NCBI GenBank assembly: GCA_945889195.1
Contig: CAMDBB010000001.1
Location: 202,766 to 266,765, forward strand
Direction of reading: 5' to 3'
Length of the DNA stretch: 64,000 bases
DNA from: Bifidobacterium breve
GTDB taxonomy: Bacteria; Actinomycetota; Actinomycetes; Nanopelagicales; Nanopelagicaceae
Shown: positions 1-10,344 of the stretch, piece by piece
How the letters are laid out: the number at the start of each line of letters is the position of its first letter
Position numbering within the stretch: position 1 is the stretch's first letter
Notes under the pieces: generated by a model
What the model was told of the DNA's origin: nothing
What the model saw: the letters and a program-made list of their open reading frames with translations, nothing else
Database searches by the model: none
Made by a program: the position numbers and the translations under genes

Positions 1-1573
1 CAGTTGCTTCACCATCGGCGATGCTGAGGGCATGTAATAGCTCGAGCGTCTGCAGATCTGGAATGACTTCAAGAACTGATGCGATTGTTGCTGGGTCATC
101 AAGATCTCGTCTTGTCGCTGTCGCCGATAGAAGTAAATGCTGCTTGACAAGAATCTTGATGATTGCGATATCTGACTCAGCGAAACCGATGCGCGCAGCA
201 ATCGGTTCGATAAGTCTTTCGCCGCGTTCGGAATGATCTTCCTCGTTACCTTTACCAATGTCATGAAAGAGCGCGCTAAAGAGCAGTAGGTCAGGTCTAT
301 GCACCTGTCGCGTCAGTGCAGCAGCATGCACTGCCGTCTCGACCATATGCCTATCGACAGTGTGGCGATGTAAGACATTGCGCTGCGGCAGCGAGCGAAC
401 GCTCCTCCACTCAGGGATCCAATGGAAGATGATCTCTTCTTGATCCAACGCTTCAAAGATCTGCACCATGGCTGAGCCTGCGCCAATTAATGAGATGAGA
501 TTTTCACGCGCTTCACGTGGCCATGGGTCAGGGAGCGCACCTATGCCGCTACTTAAACTTTCGCCAAGGCGCGCTAGCGAATCCATGGAGATTGGTAGCC
601 CCAGCTGCGCAGCAGAGGCGGCAGCGCGTAGTCCGATAACAGGATCTAAAGCAAAATCGGCATCAAGGCTAACTACTACTTCGCGATTTGAAACGGCGAT
701 ATCTCGAGAGAGCGTGGTCGAGCGAACTTTTCTGAGGAATCTGCCACCACCATCTCTTCCTTTATGAGCCAGGCGATACCAGGTGGCATCAAGAATGTAA
801 TCGACGGTACGGGCCGCTTGCGCGACATCGCTCATTAAGAGATCTGCATCTTGATAACCCAAAAGCTCTGCAACTTTGTCTTGCTCTTGAAAGAACAATC
901 TATCTTTATCACGCCCACTAACGATATGGAGCGCTTCACGAACGTTTGATAAGAGCGATTCGGCAACGCTAATCTTTTCAATAGGAACTGCAATCGCTTG
1001 AGAGCGTTCAATTGCGCGCAGCGCCGTAATATCTCGCAAACCTCCACGAGCTTCCTTCAAATCCGGCTCGAGCAGATAGGCCAGCTCGCCTGCTCTCTGA
1101 TGGCGTTCCAGGAGCGATTCCTGCAACTGCGGCAAGCGAACCTTGGAATTTTTGCGCCACGACTCTAAAGAATCTAGCTGAACAGCAGCAACTAAATCAG
1201 CGCCACCGCACACTAGCCGTATATCAAGAAGGCCAAGTGCGACCTTTAAATCTGAATCAGCAGCTTCTCGCATCTCAGAGCGAGTGCGAACTGAGTGATC
1301 GACCTTGATTGCGCGCCCTGAAATTTTCTCATCCCACAGTGGATAGAGGATTTTATTGACGATCTCTGATAACTCCTGTGGTCGATAAGAGCCAGAGTGA
1401 ATGATGACAATATCTAAATCTGAACCTGGAGAGAGTTCGCCGCGGCCGAAACCTCCGACCGCGGCGATTGCTACCTCGAGTGGATGAGCGCCACTTTTTT
1501 CGAATAGAGATGCCAGAAGTCGATCGCCCTCATTTGATCGAGCTCGTCTCTCTCTAGTTCCCACAGCGCTCAT
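1..1573 (-). CDS. glnD: Bifunctional PII uridylyl/adenylyl-transferase GlnD (3' end cut by window)
   Basis: Nucleotidyltransferase that modifies the PII protein according to nitrogen state. About 524 codons are visible, from ATG at 1573 to the window edge, with no stop. The nucleotidyltransferase motif GGFGRGELSPGSDLD lies near residues 40-54. An HD phosphohydrolase domain follows, with HRHTVDRH near residue 401 and FHDIGKG near 436. The C-terminal ACT domains would lie beyond the left edge. It is last in the amtB-glnB-glnD order, 10 nt after glnB. In actinobacteria such as Corynebacterium and Streptomyces GlnD adenylylates rather than uridylylates PII; which reaction occurs here cannot be read from the sequence. 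Confidence 0.95.
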   Translation of the reverse strand, partial: MSAVGTRERRARSNEGDRLLASLFEKSGAHPLEVAIAAVGGFGRGELSPGSDLDIVIIHSGSYRPQELSEIVNKILYPLWDEKISGRAIKVDHSVRTRSEMREAADSDLKVALGLLDIRLVCGGADLVAAVQLDSLESWRKNSKVRLPQLQESLLERHQRAGELAYLLEPDLKEARGGLRDITALRAIERSQAIAVPIEKISVAESLLSNVREALHIVSGRDKDRLFFQEQDKVAELLGYQDADLLMSDVAQAARTVDYILDATWYRLAHKGRDGGGRFLRKVRSTTLSRDIAVSNREVVVSLDADFALDPVIGLRAAASAAQLGLPISMDSLARLGESLSSGIGALPDPWPREARENLISLIGAGSAMVQIFEALDQEEIIFHWIPEWRSVRSLPQRNVLHRHTVDRHMVETAVHAAALTRQVHRPDLLLFSALFHDIGKGNEEDHSERGERLIEPIAARIGFAESDIAIIKILVKQHLLLSATATRRDLDDPATIASVLEVIPDLQTLELLHALSIADGEAT

Positions 1574-1583
1574 CCTATTTTCT

Positions 1584-3250
<1,667 letters not shown>

Positions 3251-3278
3251 TGAGATGGGGTAAAGGTGCCGTTATGGG

Positions 3279-3347
3279 GTTACAAGCAGTGACGCGGCAG
3301 GTTAAGAAGTGGTCACAAAAGGGCGAGCTTTGTTACAAGTGAGTTAC
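3279..3347 (-). promoter_or_regulatory. Candidate GlnR-type nitrogen boxes upstream of amtB
   Basis: Read on the minus strand, GTAAC-n6-GTAAC occupies 3347-3332 and GTGAC-n6-TTAAC occupies 3316-3301. Their starts are 31 nt apart, about three helical turns. A weaker element, GTCAC-n5-GTAAC, lies at 3293-3279. The known actinobacterial GlnR site is gTnAC-n6-GaAAC in tandem, and amtB is a classic GlnR target. The fit is good for two boxes. No -35/-10 pair could be assigned with certainty. Confidence 0.55.
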
Positions 3348-3361
3348 GGCTAGCTCTACTG

Positions 3362-4198
3362 CTAGGCGAGAAGTCCATCTATATAGCTATCGGGCTCAAA
3401 GGCGGCGAAGTCGCCCTGGCCTTCTCCTGTGCCGATAAATTTGATCGGGATATCGAGAGCGCTCTCTATGGCTAGGGCAACTCCCCCACGGGCGCTGCCA
3501 TCGAGCTTGGTAACAATAATCCCTGTGACATCGACAGCCTCGCTAAAGATCTTTGCCTGCGCCAACCCGTTCTGACCTGTTGTTCCATCAATCACCAAGA
3601 GCACTTCGGTAATTGGAAGTACTTTTTCAACTACACGTTTGACTTTGCCAAGTTCTGCCATCAAATCATTCTTATTGTGTAGCCGGCCAGCGGTATCAAC
3701 GATCAGGTAATCGCACTTCTCTTCACTAGCACGCTTTGCGCTATCGAAGGCAACAGCTGCCGGCTCTGCGCCTTCTTTGCCGCTAACAACTTCAACGTTG
3801 ATGCGCTCTCCCCACGTTTGCAGTTGCGCAACAGCTGCAGCGCGGAAGGTATCTGCCGCCCCCAAAATCACTGAGTTTCCTGATGACTTAAGGGATGCGG
3901 CTAACTTTGCAACCGATGTCGTCTTTCCTGTCCCATTAACGCCTACAACCAAAATTACTTTCTGTTCGCCACCTGCAATGAGCGCGCGTTCACGCTGTGA
4001 AAGTTTAGATCGGAGAATCTCTTTAATAGCTGCCTCGGCATCTTCCCCGCGCATCTTCTTGGCAGCTTCCAGAAGTTCAGCTACAAGGTGAGGCCCCAAA
4101 TCAGAGGCGAGAAGTTCAACCTCAATCTCTTTCCAATCAAGGGCAGAAGCGGCTGAGGTGCCACGCACTTTGGCGATTAAACGATTGAAAAGACCCAT
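3362..4198 (-). CDS. ftsY: Signal recognition particle receptor FtsY
   Basis: SRP receptor GTPase that delivers ribosome-nascent chain complexes to the SecYEG translocon. The 278 residues hold just the NG domain. The P-loop GVNGTGKTT is at 86-94, followed by DTFRAAA, DTAGR, TKLD and GTGE. The acidic A domain found before the NG domain in many FtsY proteins is missing; membrane binding may rest on the short amphipathic N-terminus MGLFNRLIAKVRG. It lies 14 nt downstream of smc, the usual actinobacterial smc-ftsY pairing. Distinction from Ffh is clear: there is no methionine-rich M domain. Confidence 0.97.
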   Translation of the reverse strand: MGLFNRLIAKVRGTSAASALDWKEIEVELLASDLGPHLVAELLEAAKKMRGEDAEAAIKEILRSKLSQRERALIAGGEQKVILVVGVNGTGKTTSVAKLAASLKSSGNSVILGAADTFRAAAVAQLQTWGERINVEVVSGKEGAEPAAVAFDSAKRASEEKCDYLIVDTAGRLHNKNDLMAELGKVKRVVEKVLPITEVLLVIDGTTGQNGLAQAKIFSEAVDVTGIIVTKLDGSARGGVALAIESALDIPIKFIGTGEGQGDFAAFEPDSYIDGLLA

Positions 4199-4212
4199 GG
4201 CGAATCTAGAGG

Positions 4213-7200
4213 TTAAGCGGTTTCAGATTCACGCAAACGTTGCGAGATAACTTCAGTAACACCATCGCCGCGCATCGTTACTCCGTAGAGCGCATCTGCA
4301 ATCTCCATAGTGCGCTTCTGGTGGGTGATGATGATGAGCTGAGAGCTCTCGCGCAGCTCTTCCAAAATCGTCAGTAGTCGACCTAAGTTCACATCATCGA
4401 GGGCTGCCTCGACTTCGTCGAGAACATAGAACGGGCTTGGGCGTGCTTTAAAGATTGCAACCAGCATCGCAACTGCTGTCAGCGATTTCTCTCCACCAGA
4501 GAGCAGCGATAGTCGCTTTATTCGCTTACCTGGTGGGCGCGCTTCTACATCTACACCTGTATTGAGGAGATCATCAGGATTGGTGAGAATCAACCTTCCA
4601 TCTCCGCCAGGGAAGAGACGTGCAAAGATATCTTTGAAGTGCTCTGCTACATCTTCGTAAGCTTCCATAAAGATCCGTTGCACGCGATCATCGACTTCCT
4701 TAATGATATCGAGCAGATCTTTCTTGGTACGCTTGAGGTCTTCGAGCTGCTCTGCCAAGAACTTTAGGCGCTCCTCTAGCGCGCTGTATTCCTCAAGCGC
4801 TAGCGGATTAATCTTTCCAAGAAGTGTCAACGAGCGTTCTGTCGAAGCGAGTCGCTTCTCTTGCTGGTCGCGGCGATAAGGAATCAACTCTGTTGCGACT
4901 ATCTCGCCTGACTCAGTTTCAATAAAGGTCGGAACATCTTTATCAGGACCATACTCACCAATAAGAGTTGGAATATCAATGCCAAGTTCTTCAACTGCCT
5001 TTGTCTGCAACGCTTCGACGCGCATCCGTTGTTCAGCGCGGGCAATCTCATCTCGATGCACACTTGAAGTGAGCTGATCTAACTCTTGAGTTAATTCACG
5101 ACTACGTGAGCGAACTGTGAGGGTCTCGCCTTCTCGCTCAGTGCGATTGGCTTCCAGGCGCCCTCGTTCAGTTGCAGCCTTAGCAATCGAGCGTTCAATA
5201 TGGATAAGTGCTTCATAAGCTGCCTCAGCAATTGCTTGTGAAATAACAGCTCCACGTGCACGAGCGCCACGACGAGAGACTGCTCGCTCTGATGCCTCTC
5301 GTTCAGCTCGCGCAGAATCTTCCAGCGCCTGTGCACGCGCTGCAATAGAGGCCACTCGCTCTTCAGAGGTACGAACAGCAAGACGTGCTTCAACTTCGGC
5401 AGTACGTGCGCTCGAGACTTGATTGCGCAGAGACTCTGCCTTGGAATGATCTGGTTCTGCAATATCTCCGTGCTGCTGCAACTGATTCGATGCAATAGAG
5501 AGTTCATTCTCATCGCGCGCCTTAGCTGACGTCGCATCGTTAATCGCAGTCGTTAAGCGATCTACTTCAGCGGTCGCAGATTTAATGTTCTGACCAGATA
5601 CGGCAAGTTGTTCAGTGAAAGCTGCGATACGGGCATCGGATTCGTTGAGCTTGGCAAGGGCTGCATCAAAGTTGCTCTGCTTACTTTCTAGCTCTGTCGC
5701 CGCTGTAGAAATCTCAAACTTAAGTCGGTCACAGGTATGAGTGAGTTCTTCCAACTTCTTCGCTAAATCTGCAATCAACGCCTGAATCTCAATGAGTGAA
5801 GATGAAGATGCAGATCCTCCACGCGCACGGGAGGCGGTAATGATGTCGCCATCGCGGGTTACAACTGTGACGCCGCGATGCTGGCCCAAGATGTTCTGGG
5901 CATCTCGTGGGTTCTCCGCAACTACGGTCTGCGACAGTAACGTCGAGAGAAGGTCAGAGATCTGTGATGAACGGACATGGCTTAAGAGCGAAGTCAGTCC
6001 TGCCGGAGTCGATGAGCCTGCGCTCTGCCCTGGTTCGTAGACAAGAACATCTGCTTGACCCAAATTTTCACTACGCAATACAGTCAGTGCGCTCACGGCA
6101 GAAGAGAGATCACGAACAACAATCGCATCAGCTAGCTGTCCAAGAGCGGCTGCAGTTGCTGCCTCCCAGCCCTTATCAATTTCAATCAGAGATGCAATGG
6201 ATCCAAGAATTGAAACACCGCGTGAATCGCGAAGAAGAGCTGTTGCTCCATCTCGAGAGCTAGATGTCAGTTTCATCGCTTCTAGCTTTGATTCTACGGA
6301 GTTACGTTCGCGATCAGCTGCGCGCTCGGCATCGATTAAGTCAGCCTCCACTCTCTTTGCTAGATCAAGTGCGTTCTTTGCGCTTTCGAAATGAGAATCC
6401 AATCCGAGCTCTCCGGCATCAGCGTTGGCAATCTCCATCTCGAACTGCGCATAATCTCGCTTTGCTGCATCCACTCGACTCTGCGCTTCATCGCGCGCTG
6501 AGGTCAGACGGGAAATCTCTTCGGTAATCGCTTCAAGGCGGGCAGCCAAAGATTTAATGTGTCCCTCTTGGCGAGCGGTGCCTTCGCGCTGATCGGCCAG
6601 TGCACGTAGCGCTGCAGCGATGGTGTCTTCTTCACCCTTTAACGCAGCTTCTGCTGCAACCAAAGAGCTACTCGAACTCACCAACAAGTTCTGCGCCGTC
6701 AATACATCTGCGCGCAATTGCGCCTCTTCTGCGCGAAGGGTTGCCGCCTCTTCTTCAAGAAGTTGTGGATCACGGCCTGCGCTACGCGCCTCTTCAGCTT
6801 CTTCAGCTAAGAAGCGTGAGCGTTCCTGCGCCAGTGATTGAGTTCCACGGAATTTCTCGCGTAGTGCGCTGAGAGAATAGAAGTTCTCTTGCGCCTTAAT
6901 AAGAAGAGGGCTTTCAAAAGCTGATTGGGCATCGAGTGCTTCTTCGCGTCGTCGCACAGCGTCGAGTTCGCCTTCGACAATAGCTCTGCGTTCGCGCAGA
7001 GCATTCTCATCTGCAACTTCAGCGTCGAGAGTCTTTGAGAGTGCAATGTAATCATCGGCGAGAAGGCGAAGCTTGGCGTCGCGTAAATCAGCCTGAATAG
7101 TCGCCGCCTTCTTCGCAACTTCAGCCTGTTTACCGAGAGGACGCAGTTGTCTACGTAACTCGACAGTAAGGTCGTTAATGCGCGCCAAGTTAGCCTGCAT

Positions 7201-7749
7201 CGAATCTAACTTGCGGATCGCCTTCTCTTTACGCTTGCGGTGCTTAAGAACTCCCGCTGCTTCTTCAATAAAACCTCTACGTTCTTCCGGCGTTGCCATC
7301 AAAATTGCATCGAGCTGGCCTTGTCCGACAATGACGTGCATTTCGCGACCAATACCGGAATCGCTCAAAAGTTCTTGAATATCTAGAAGGCGCGAAGCTT
7401 CACCATTTATTTGGTACTCACTCTGACCGTTGCGGAAGAGGATGCGCGAGATTGTGACTTCGGTGTAATCAATAGGAAGTGCGCCATCGGTGTTATCGAT
7501 TGTTACCGCAACTTCTGCGCGGCCAAGTGGTGCACGTCCGGAAGTTCCAGCGAAGATGACATCTTCCATCTTGCCACCGCGTAGCGACTTAGCGCCCTGT
7601 TCACCCATGACCCAGGTGAGCGCATCGACAACGTTTGATTTACCAGAACCGTTAGGACCGACTACACAGGTGATGCCGGGTTCAAGGCGAAGAGTGGTCG
7701 CTGATGCAAAGGATTTAAATCCTTTAAGGGTGAGCGACTTCAAATACAC
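4213..7749 (-). CDS. smc: Chromosome segregation protein SMC
   Basis: Structural maintenance of chromosomes ATPase, which with ScpA and ScpB compacts and segregates chromosomes. The 1178 residues show the canonical layout. Walker A GPNGSGKS is at 31-38. A long coiled coil leads to a globular hinge near 500-620 and returns as a second coiled coil. The C-terminal head carries the signature LSGGEKSLTAVAML and Walker B FYVLDEVEAALDD. The start is GTG at 7749, with only a weak ribosome binding site. rnc lies upstream and ftsY downstream on the same strand. scpA and scpB are not in this window. Confidence 0.97.
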   Translation of the reverse strand: MYLKSLTLKGFKSFASATTLRLEPGITCVVGPNGSGKSNVVDALTWVMGEQGAKSLRGGKMEDVIFAGTSGRAPLGRAEVAVTIDNTDGALPIDYTEVTISRILFRNGQSEYQINGEASRLLDIQELLSDSGIGREMHVIVGQGQLDAILMATPEERRGFIEEAAGVLKHRKRKEKAIRKLDSMQANLARINDLTVELRRQLRPLGKQAEVAKKAATIQADLRDAKLRLLADDYIALSKTLDAEVADENALRERRAIVEGELDAVRRREEALDAQSAFESPLLIKAQENFYSLSALREKFRGTQSLAQERSRFLAEEAEEARSAGRDPQLLEEEAATLRAEEAQLRADVLTAQNLLVSSSSSLVAAEAALKGEEDTIAAALRALADQREGTARQEGHIKSLAARLEAITEEISRLTSARDEAQSRVDAAKRDYAQFEMEIANADAGELGLDSHFESAKNALDLAKRVEADLIDAERAADRERNSVESKLEAMKLTSSSRDGATALLRDSRGVSILGSIASLIEIDKGWEAATAAALGQLADAIVVRDLSSAVSALTVLRSENLGQADVLVYEPGQSAGSSTPAGLTSLLSHVRSSQISDLLSTLLSQTVVAENPRDAQNILGQHRGVTVVTRDGDIITASRARGGSASSSSLIEIQALIADLAKKLEELTHTCDRLKFEISTAATELESKQSNFDAALAKLNESDARIAAFTEQLAVSGQNIKSATAEVDRLTTAINDATSAKARDENELSIASNQLQQHGDIAEPDHSKAESLRNQVSSARTAEVEARLAVRTSEERVASIAARAQALEDSARAEREASERAVSRRGARARGAVISQAIAEAAYEALIHIERSIAKAATERGRLEANRTEREGETLTVRSRSRELTQELDQLTSSVHRDEIARAEQRMRVEALQTKAVEELGIDIPTLIGEYGPDKDVPTFIETESGEIVATELIPYRRDQQEKRLASTERSLTLLGKINPLALEEYSALEERLKFLAEQLEDLKRTKKDLLDIIKEVDDRVQRIFMEAYEDVAEHFKDIFARLFPGGDGRLILTNPDDLLNTGVDVEARPPGKRIKRLSLLSGGEKSLTAVAMLVAIFKARPSPFYVLDEVEAALDDVNLGRLLTILEELRESSQLIIITHQKRTMEIADALYGVTMRGDGVTEVISQRLRESETA

Positions 7750-7798
7750 GCGCCTAAACCTATCGGTAGGTGCGCCATTGGTATAAAAGCGACTCGTA

Positions 7799-7813
7799 TC
7801 AAGTTGAACTTGA
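7799..7813. promoter_or_regulatory. 15-bp perfect dyad in the rnc-smc gap, possible smc promoter element
   Basis: TCAAGTTGAACTTGA is a perfect palindrome around one central base, set immediately downstream of rnc and 50 nt before smc. On the minus strand a TTCAAC hexamer inside it is 17 nt from TATACC, so the dyad could overlap the -35 box of an smc promoter. It has no U-tract and is too short for a convincing terminator. The function is inferred. Confidence 0.3.
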
Positions 7814-7817
7814 GGGT

Positions 7818-8498
7818 TTACTCTATTTCGCTACGTAATATTTCAAAGGAAGCGCGAGCGGCTGATTGTTCGGCTTCTCGCTTACTTTTTCCTGAACCTT
7901 CAGCAATGTTATTGCCGCCCACTACTGCAATAGCGGTAAAACTCTTATCGTGATCTGGACCAGTTTCAGAGACCTGGTATTCCAACGTTCCCTTTCCGAG
8001 GGATGCCACTAACTCCTGCAACGCTGTCTTTCCATCAAGACCTGCACCCTTAGCCATGGCACTTTCTAGGGTTTCTTTGATGAGATTGTTGACAACGATT
8101 GATGTCTGCGCAAAACCAGATTCAAGATAGATCGCACCAATAAGGGCTTCGAGAGCATCTGCTAGAAGTGAGTTCTTATCTCGGCCATTGGTGACTTCTT
8201 CACCTTTACCAAGGCGGATGTACTGACCTAGCTCCAGTGTTCGAGCGATATCTGCGAGCGCGCGCATATTGACGATTCCTGAGCGCAGCGGAGATAAGCG
8301 GCTCTCATCTAAATCTGGGTACTTGATATAGAGCTCTTCAGTAACGATGAGTCCAAGGACAGAGTCGCCGAGAAATTCCAGGCGTTCATTCGTTGTGGAA
8401 ATTCCAGTTTCATAGGCGAAAGACCTATGGGTAAAGGCCAACTCGAGCACTTCAGGAGAGAGTTGAACTCCTAATTGCTCAAGAAGTTTTGAGTACAG
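7818..8498 (-). CDS. rnc: Ribonuclease III (probable CTG start)
   Basis: Double-strand-specific endoribonuclease acting on rRNA precursors and structured mRNAs. The signature NERLEFLGDSVLG and the catalytic acidic segment EALIGAIYLESG are present, followed by a C-terminal dsRNA-binding domain from about residue 155. The first ordinary start is GTG at 8450, which would begin at VLELAFTHRS and remove the first helix. Conserved sequence (KLLEQLGVQL) continues upstream with no ATG, GTG or TTG before a stop. CTG at 8498 has GAGG six nt before it, sits 1 nt after the rpmF stop, and gives 226 residues, a normal length. The CTG start is inference; the gene identity is firm. Confidence 0.9.
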   Translation of the reverse strand: MYSKLLEQLGVQLSPEVLELAFTHRSFAYETGISTTNERLEFLGDSVLGLIVTEELYIKYPDLDESRLSPLRSGIVNMRALADIARTLELGQYIRLGKGEEVTNGRDKNSLLADALEALIGAIYLESGFAQTSIVVNNLIKETLESAMAKGAGLDGKTALQELVASLGKGTLEYQVSETGPDHDKSFTAIAVVGGNNIAEGSGKSKREAEQSAARASFEILRSEIE

Positions 8499-8499
8499 A

Positions 8500-8673
8500 T
8501 CAGACCTCGAGAACCTGACGGCGGTTATATGTTCCGCAAGTTGGGCACGCTACATGGTTGAGCTTTGGCTGCTGGCATTGGCTGCACGTTGAGATTGCTG
8601 CCGCTGTTGTCTTCCACATGCTGCGACGTGAACGTGTCTTCGAACGAGACATCTTTCGCTTTGGTACTGGCAC
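8500..8673 (-). CDS. rpmF: Ribosomal protein bL32
   Basis: Small large-subunit ribosomal protein, 57 residues. It begins at GTG 8673 (VPVPKRKMSRSKTRSRRS), preceded by AAGGA nine nt upstream. It is a zinc-ribbon L32 with CSQC and CPTC pairs separated by ten residues. It ends with TGA at 8502-8500, one nt before the proposed CTG start of rnc. The order yceD-rpmF-rnc is the usual bacterial arrangement. The four cysteines mark the zinc-dependent form, which some actinobacteria replace with a cysteine-free paralogue when zinc is short. Confidence 0.93.
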   Translation of the reverse strand: MPVPKRKMSRSKTRSRRSMWKTTAAAISTCSQCQQPKLNHVACPTCGTYNRRQVLEV

Positions 8674-8738
8674 GGTAATCGTCCTTAATCTTGAAAGGAC
8701 CTTAGCCGGCCCTAAATCGTTATGGCGCTAAGTATCGC

Positions 8739-9326
8739 TTATTTCTCTTGATTGCCAAAATCGGCAGGTTTTTCGAGCAGGGAGGCGAGCCCAGACCAAC
8801 GCGCATCGACTACCTCGTGGCGATGGTCATCCGGTAGGGACTCCCACTTTTCGCCGCAATCCGGACAGAGCCCCATGCACTCTTCATCACAGAGCGGGTT
8901 GACCGAAAGCGCCAGAATAATTGCATCGATGATGGGCATCTCCAGATTCATCTGGTCGCCCTCCATCTGCAACTCATCTTCAGCATCTAGATCAACATCT
9001 TCATCCTCGCGCCTTTTCTTGCGACCCTTTTCATTTGTTGGCTCGTAGCGATAGAGCTCTTGAATCTTCCTATCAATCACCTGTTCAACTGGATCAAGGC
9101 AGCGAATGCACTCACCGAGCGCGACTGCATATATCTCTGCGCTCAGTAGTACCCCTTCGGTAACAGATTCCAGACGTACATCAGCTTCAATGATGTCGCC
9201 TTCTGGAATTCCGATAAGGGGAACACCAATGCGAACGGGAGCTTCAATATCGAGCTCGTACTCCTTCATCTCGCCTGCACGGCGCGGGAGATCGTGAGTA
9301 TTGAGAATAAATGGATTGGTTTTCAT
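8739..9326 (-). CDS. YceD/DUF177 family protein
   Basis: Member of the YceD (DUF177) family, found beside rpmF across bacteria and linked in other organisms to 23S rRNA accumulation or processing. The 195 residues include two cysteine groups, GECIRC near residue 75 and CDEECMGLCPDC near 148, which may bind zinc. Between them is a very acidic and basic linker (about 98-120). The N-terminal LNTHDLPRRAGEM motif resembles the start of actinobacterial members. The gene lies 65 nt before rpmF and 21 nt after sepIVA in the same direction. Family assignment is firm, molecular function is not. Confidence 0.85.
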   Translation of the reverse strand: MKTNPFILNTHDLPRRAGEMKEYELDIEAPVRIGVPLIGIPEGDIIEADVRLESVTEGVLLSAEIYAVALGECIRCLDPVEQVIDRKIQELYRYEPTNEKGRKKRREDEDVDLDAEDELQMEGDQMNLEMPIIDAIILALSVNPLCDEECMGLCPDCGEKWESLPDDHRHEVVDARWSGLASLLEKPADFGNQEK

Positions 9327-9347
9327 AGGTATGCCAAAAAAGATGCG

Positions 9348-9836
9348 CTAGTCGTTAGCGTTGAGTTGTGAGAGAACATCCTTATCGTTTGCTCCCTCGA
9401 GACGTTCACGTCCACGGGCAACTGCCTCCATGGTCTTATTGAGAATTACTTCAAGCGTGGCTAGACGGCCATCAATATATGCCTCTACCTCTTCACGCTC
9501 TTGCGCTGCTAGATCGCGGGCATCGTCAAGGATTCGTTGCGCTTCATCGCGAGCTGCCTGAACGATGGAGGTTTGTTCAACCATGCGAGCAACATCTTCA
9601 CGCGCAGTTGCAATCATCGCTTCGGCGCTAGAGCGACCTTCTTCAATGATCTGATCACGTTGAGTGAGAATTCCTTCCGCGCGTGACAGATCAGCTGGGA
9701 GAACATCACGCGCACCCTCGAGAACTTCGAGCATCTCTCCGCGGTGCACAACGCATGAAGCAGAGAGCGGAACACCGCGAGCTTCTTCGACGATTGCTAT
9801 CGCTGTGTTGAGCTTTTCAATCGAATCCATGGTCAT
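9348..9836 (-). CDS. sepIVA: SepIVA/DivIVA-like coiled-coil division protein (short form)
   Basis: Coiled-coil protein related to mycobacterial SepIVA (Rv2927c), a DivIVA-domain factor tied to septation and cell-wall precursor synthesis. The N-terminal block IVEEARGVPLSASCVVHRGE (near 15-34) is the most recognisable part. The rest is alanine, glutamate and arginine-rich heptads to about residue 150. At 162 residues it is shorter than my recollection of the mycobacterial protein (about 245), mainly through loss of coiled-coil length. It overlaps the coaD stop by 4 nt (ATGA) and precedes yceD, the same context as in Mycobacterium. General annotations often call it an ATP synthase b-like protein; position and motif argue against that. 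Confidence 0.75.
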   Translation of the reverse strand: MTMDSIEKLNTAIAIVEEARGVPLSASCVVHRGEMLEVLEGARDVLPADLSRAEGILTQRDQIIEEGRSSAEAMIATAREDVARMVEQTSIVQAARDEAQRILDDARDLAAQEREEVEAYIDGRLATLEVILNKTMEAVARGRERLEGANDKDVLSQLNAND

Positions 9837-10315
9837 CGTGATTCTCCTGCTCGTGCTTTGAGGGCGGTATTGACGTTTGCTGGAACCATAGAAGAGACAT
9901 CTCCCCCGTAGTGAGCCAACTCTTTCACAATTGAGGAAGAAAGGAATGAATGTGTAGGAGAAGTGGCCATGAACATAGTCTCAACCCCTGAAGCTTGAAT
10001 ATGTACTTGTGCCATCTGAAGCTCGTAATCGAAGTCTGTGACAGCGCGCAGCCCTTTCACGATCGCTTGCACGCCATTCTTCTTGCAATACTCGACCAAA
10101 AGTCCGCTGCCAGAATCAACGCGAACATTGGAAAACTTCTTCACATTCTCACCGATCATCTGGATTCGCTCCTCAATAGAGAAGAGCCCTGACTTATTTC
10201 GGTTAACGAAGACAGCGACAATGACTTCATCGAATTGCAGACTGGCGCGCTCAATAATGTCGAGGTGGCCAAAGGTGATGGGATCAAAGGATCCTGGACA
10301 CACAGCGCGTTTCAT
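9833..10315 (-). CDS. coaD: Phosphopantetheine adenylyltransferase
   Basis: Penultimate enzyme of coenzyme A synthesis, joining ATP and 4'-phosphopantetheine to give dephospho-CoA. The 160 residues match the family length. The nucleotidyltransferase motif is in CPGSFDPITFGHLDII (residues 6-21), with the late SSSIVKELA segment also conserved. It sits between rsmD upstream and sepIVA downstream, overlapping the latter by 4 nt. The rsmD-coaD pairing is widespread in bacteria. Confidence 0.97.
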   Translation of the reverse strand: MKRAVCPGSFDPITFGHLDIIERASLQFDEVIVAVFVNRNKSGLFSIEERIQMIGENVKKFSNVRVDSGSGLLVEYCKKNGVQAIVKGLRAVTDFDYELQMAQVHIQASGVETMFMATSPTHSFLSSSIVKELAHYGGDVSSMVPANVNTALKARAGESR

Positions 10316-10344
10316 GGTGCAAACGCTAGCAATGAATCCGGTTG

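Noticed and set aside
835..1047. Minus-strand open frame within glnD
   Set aside because: Out of frame with the clear GlnD translation and without family features.
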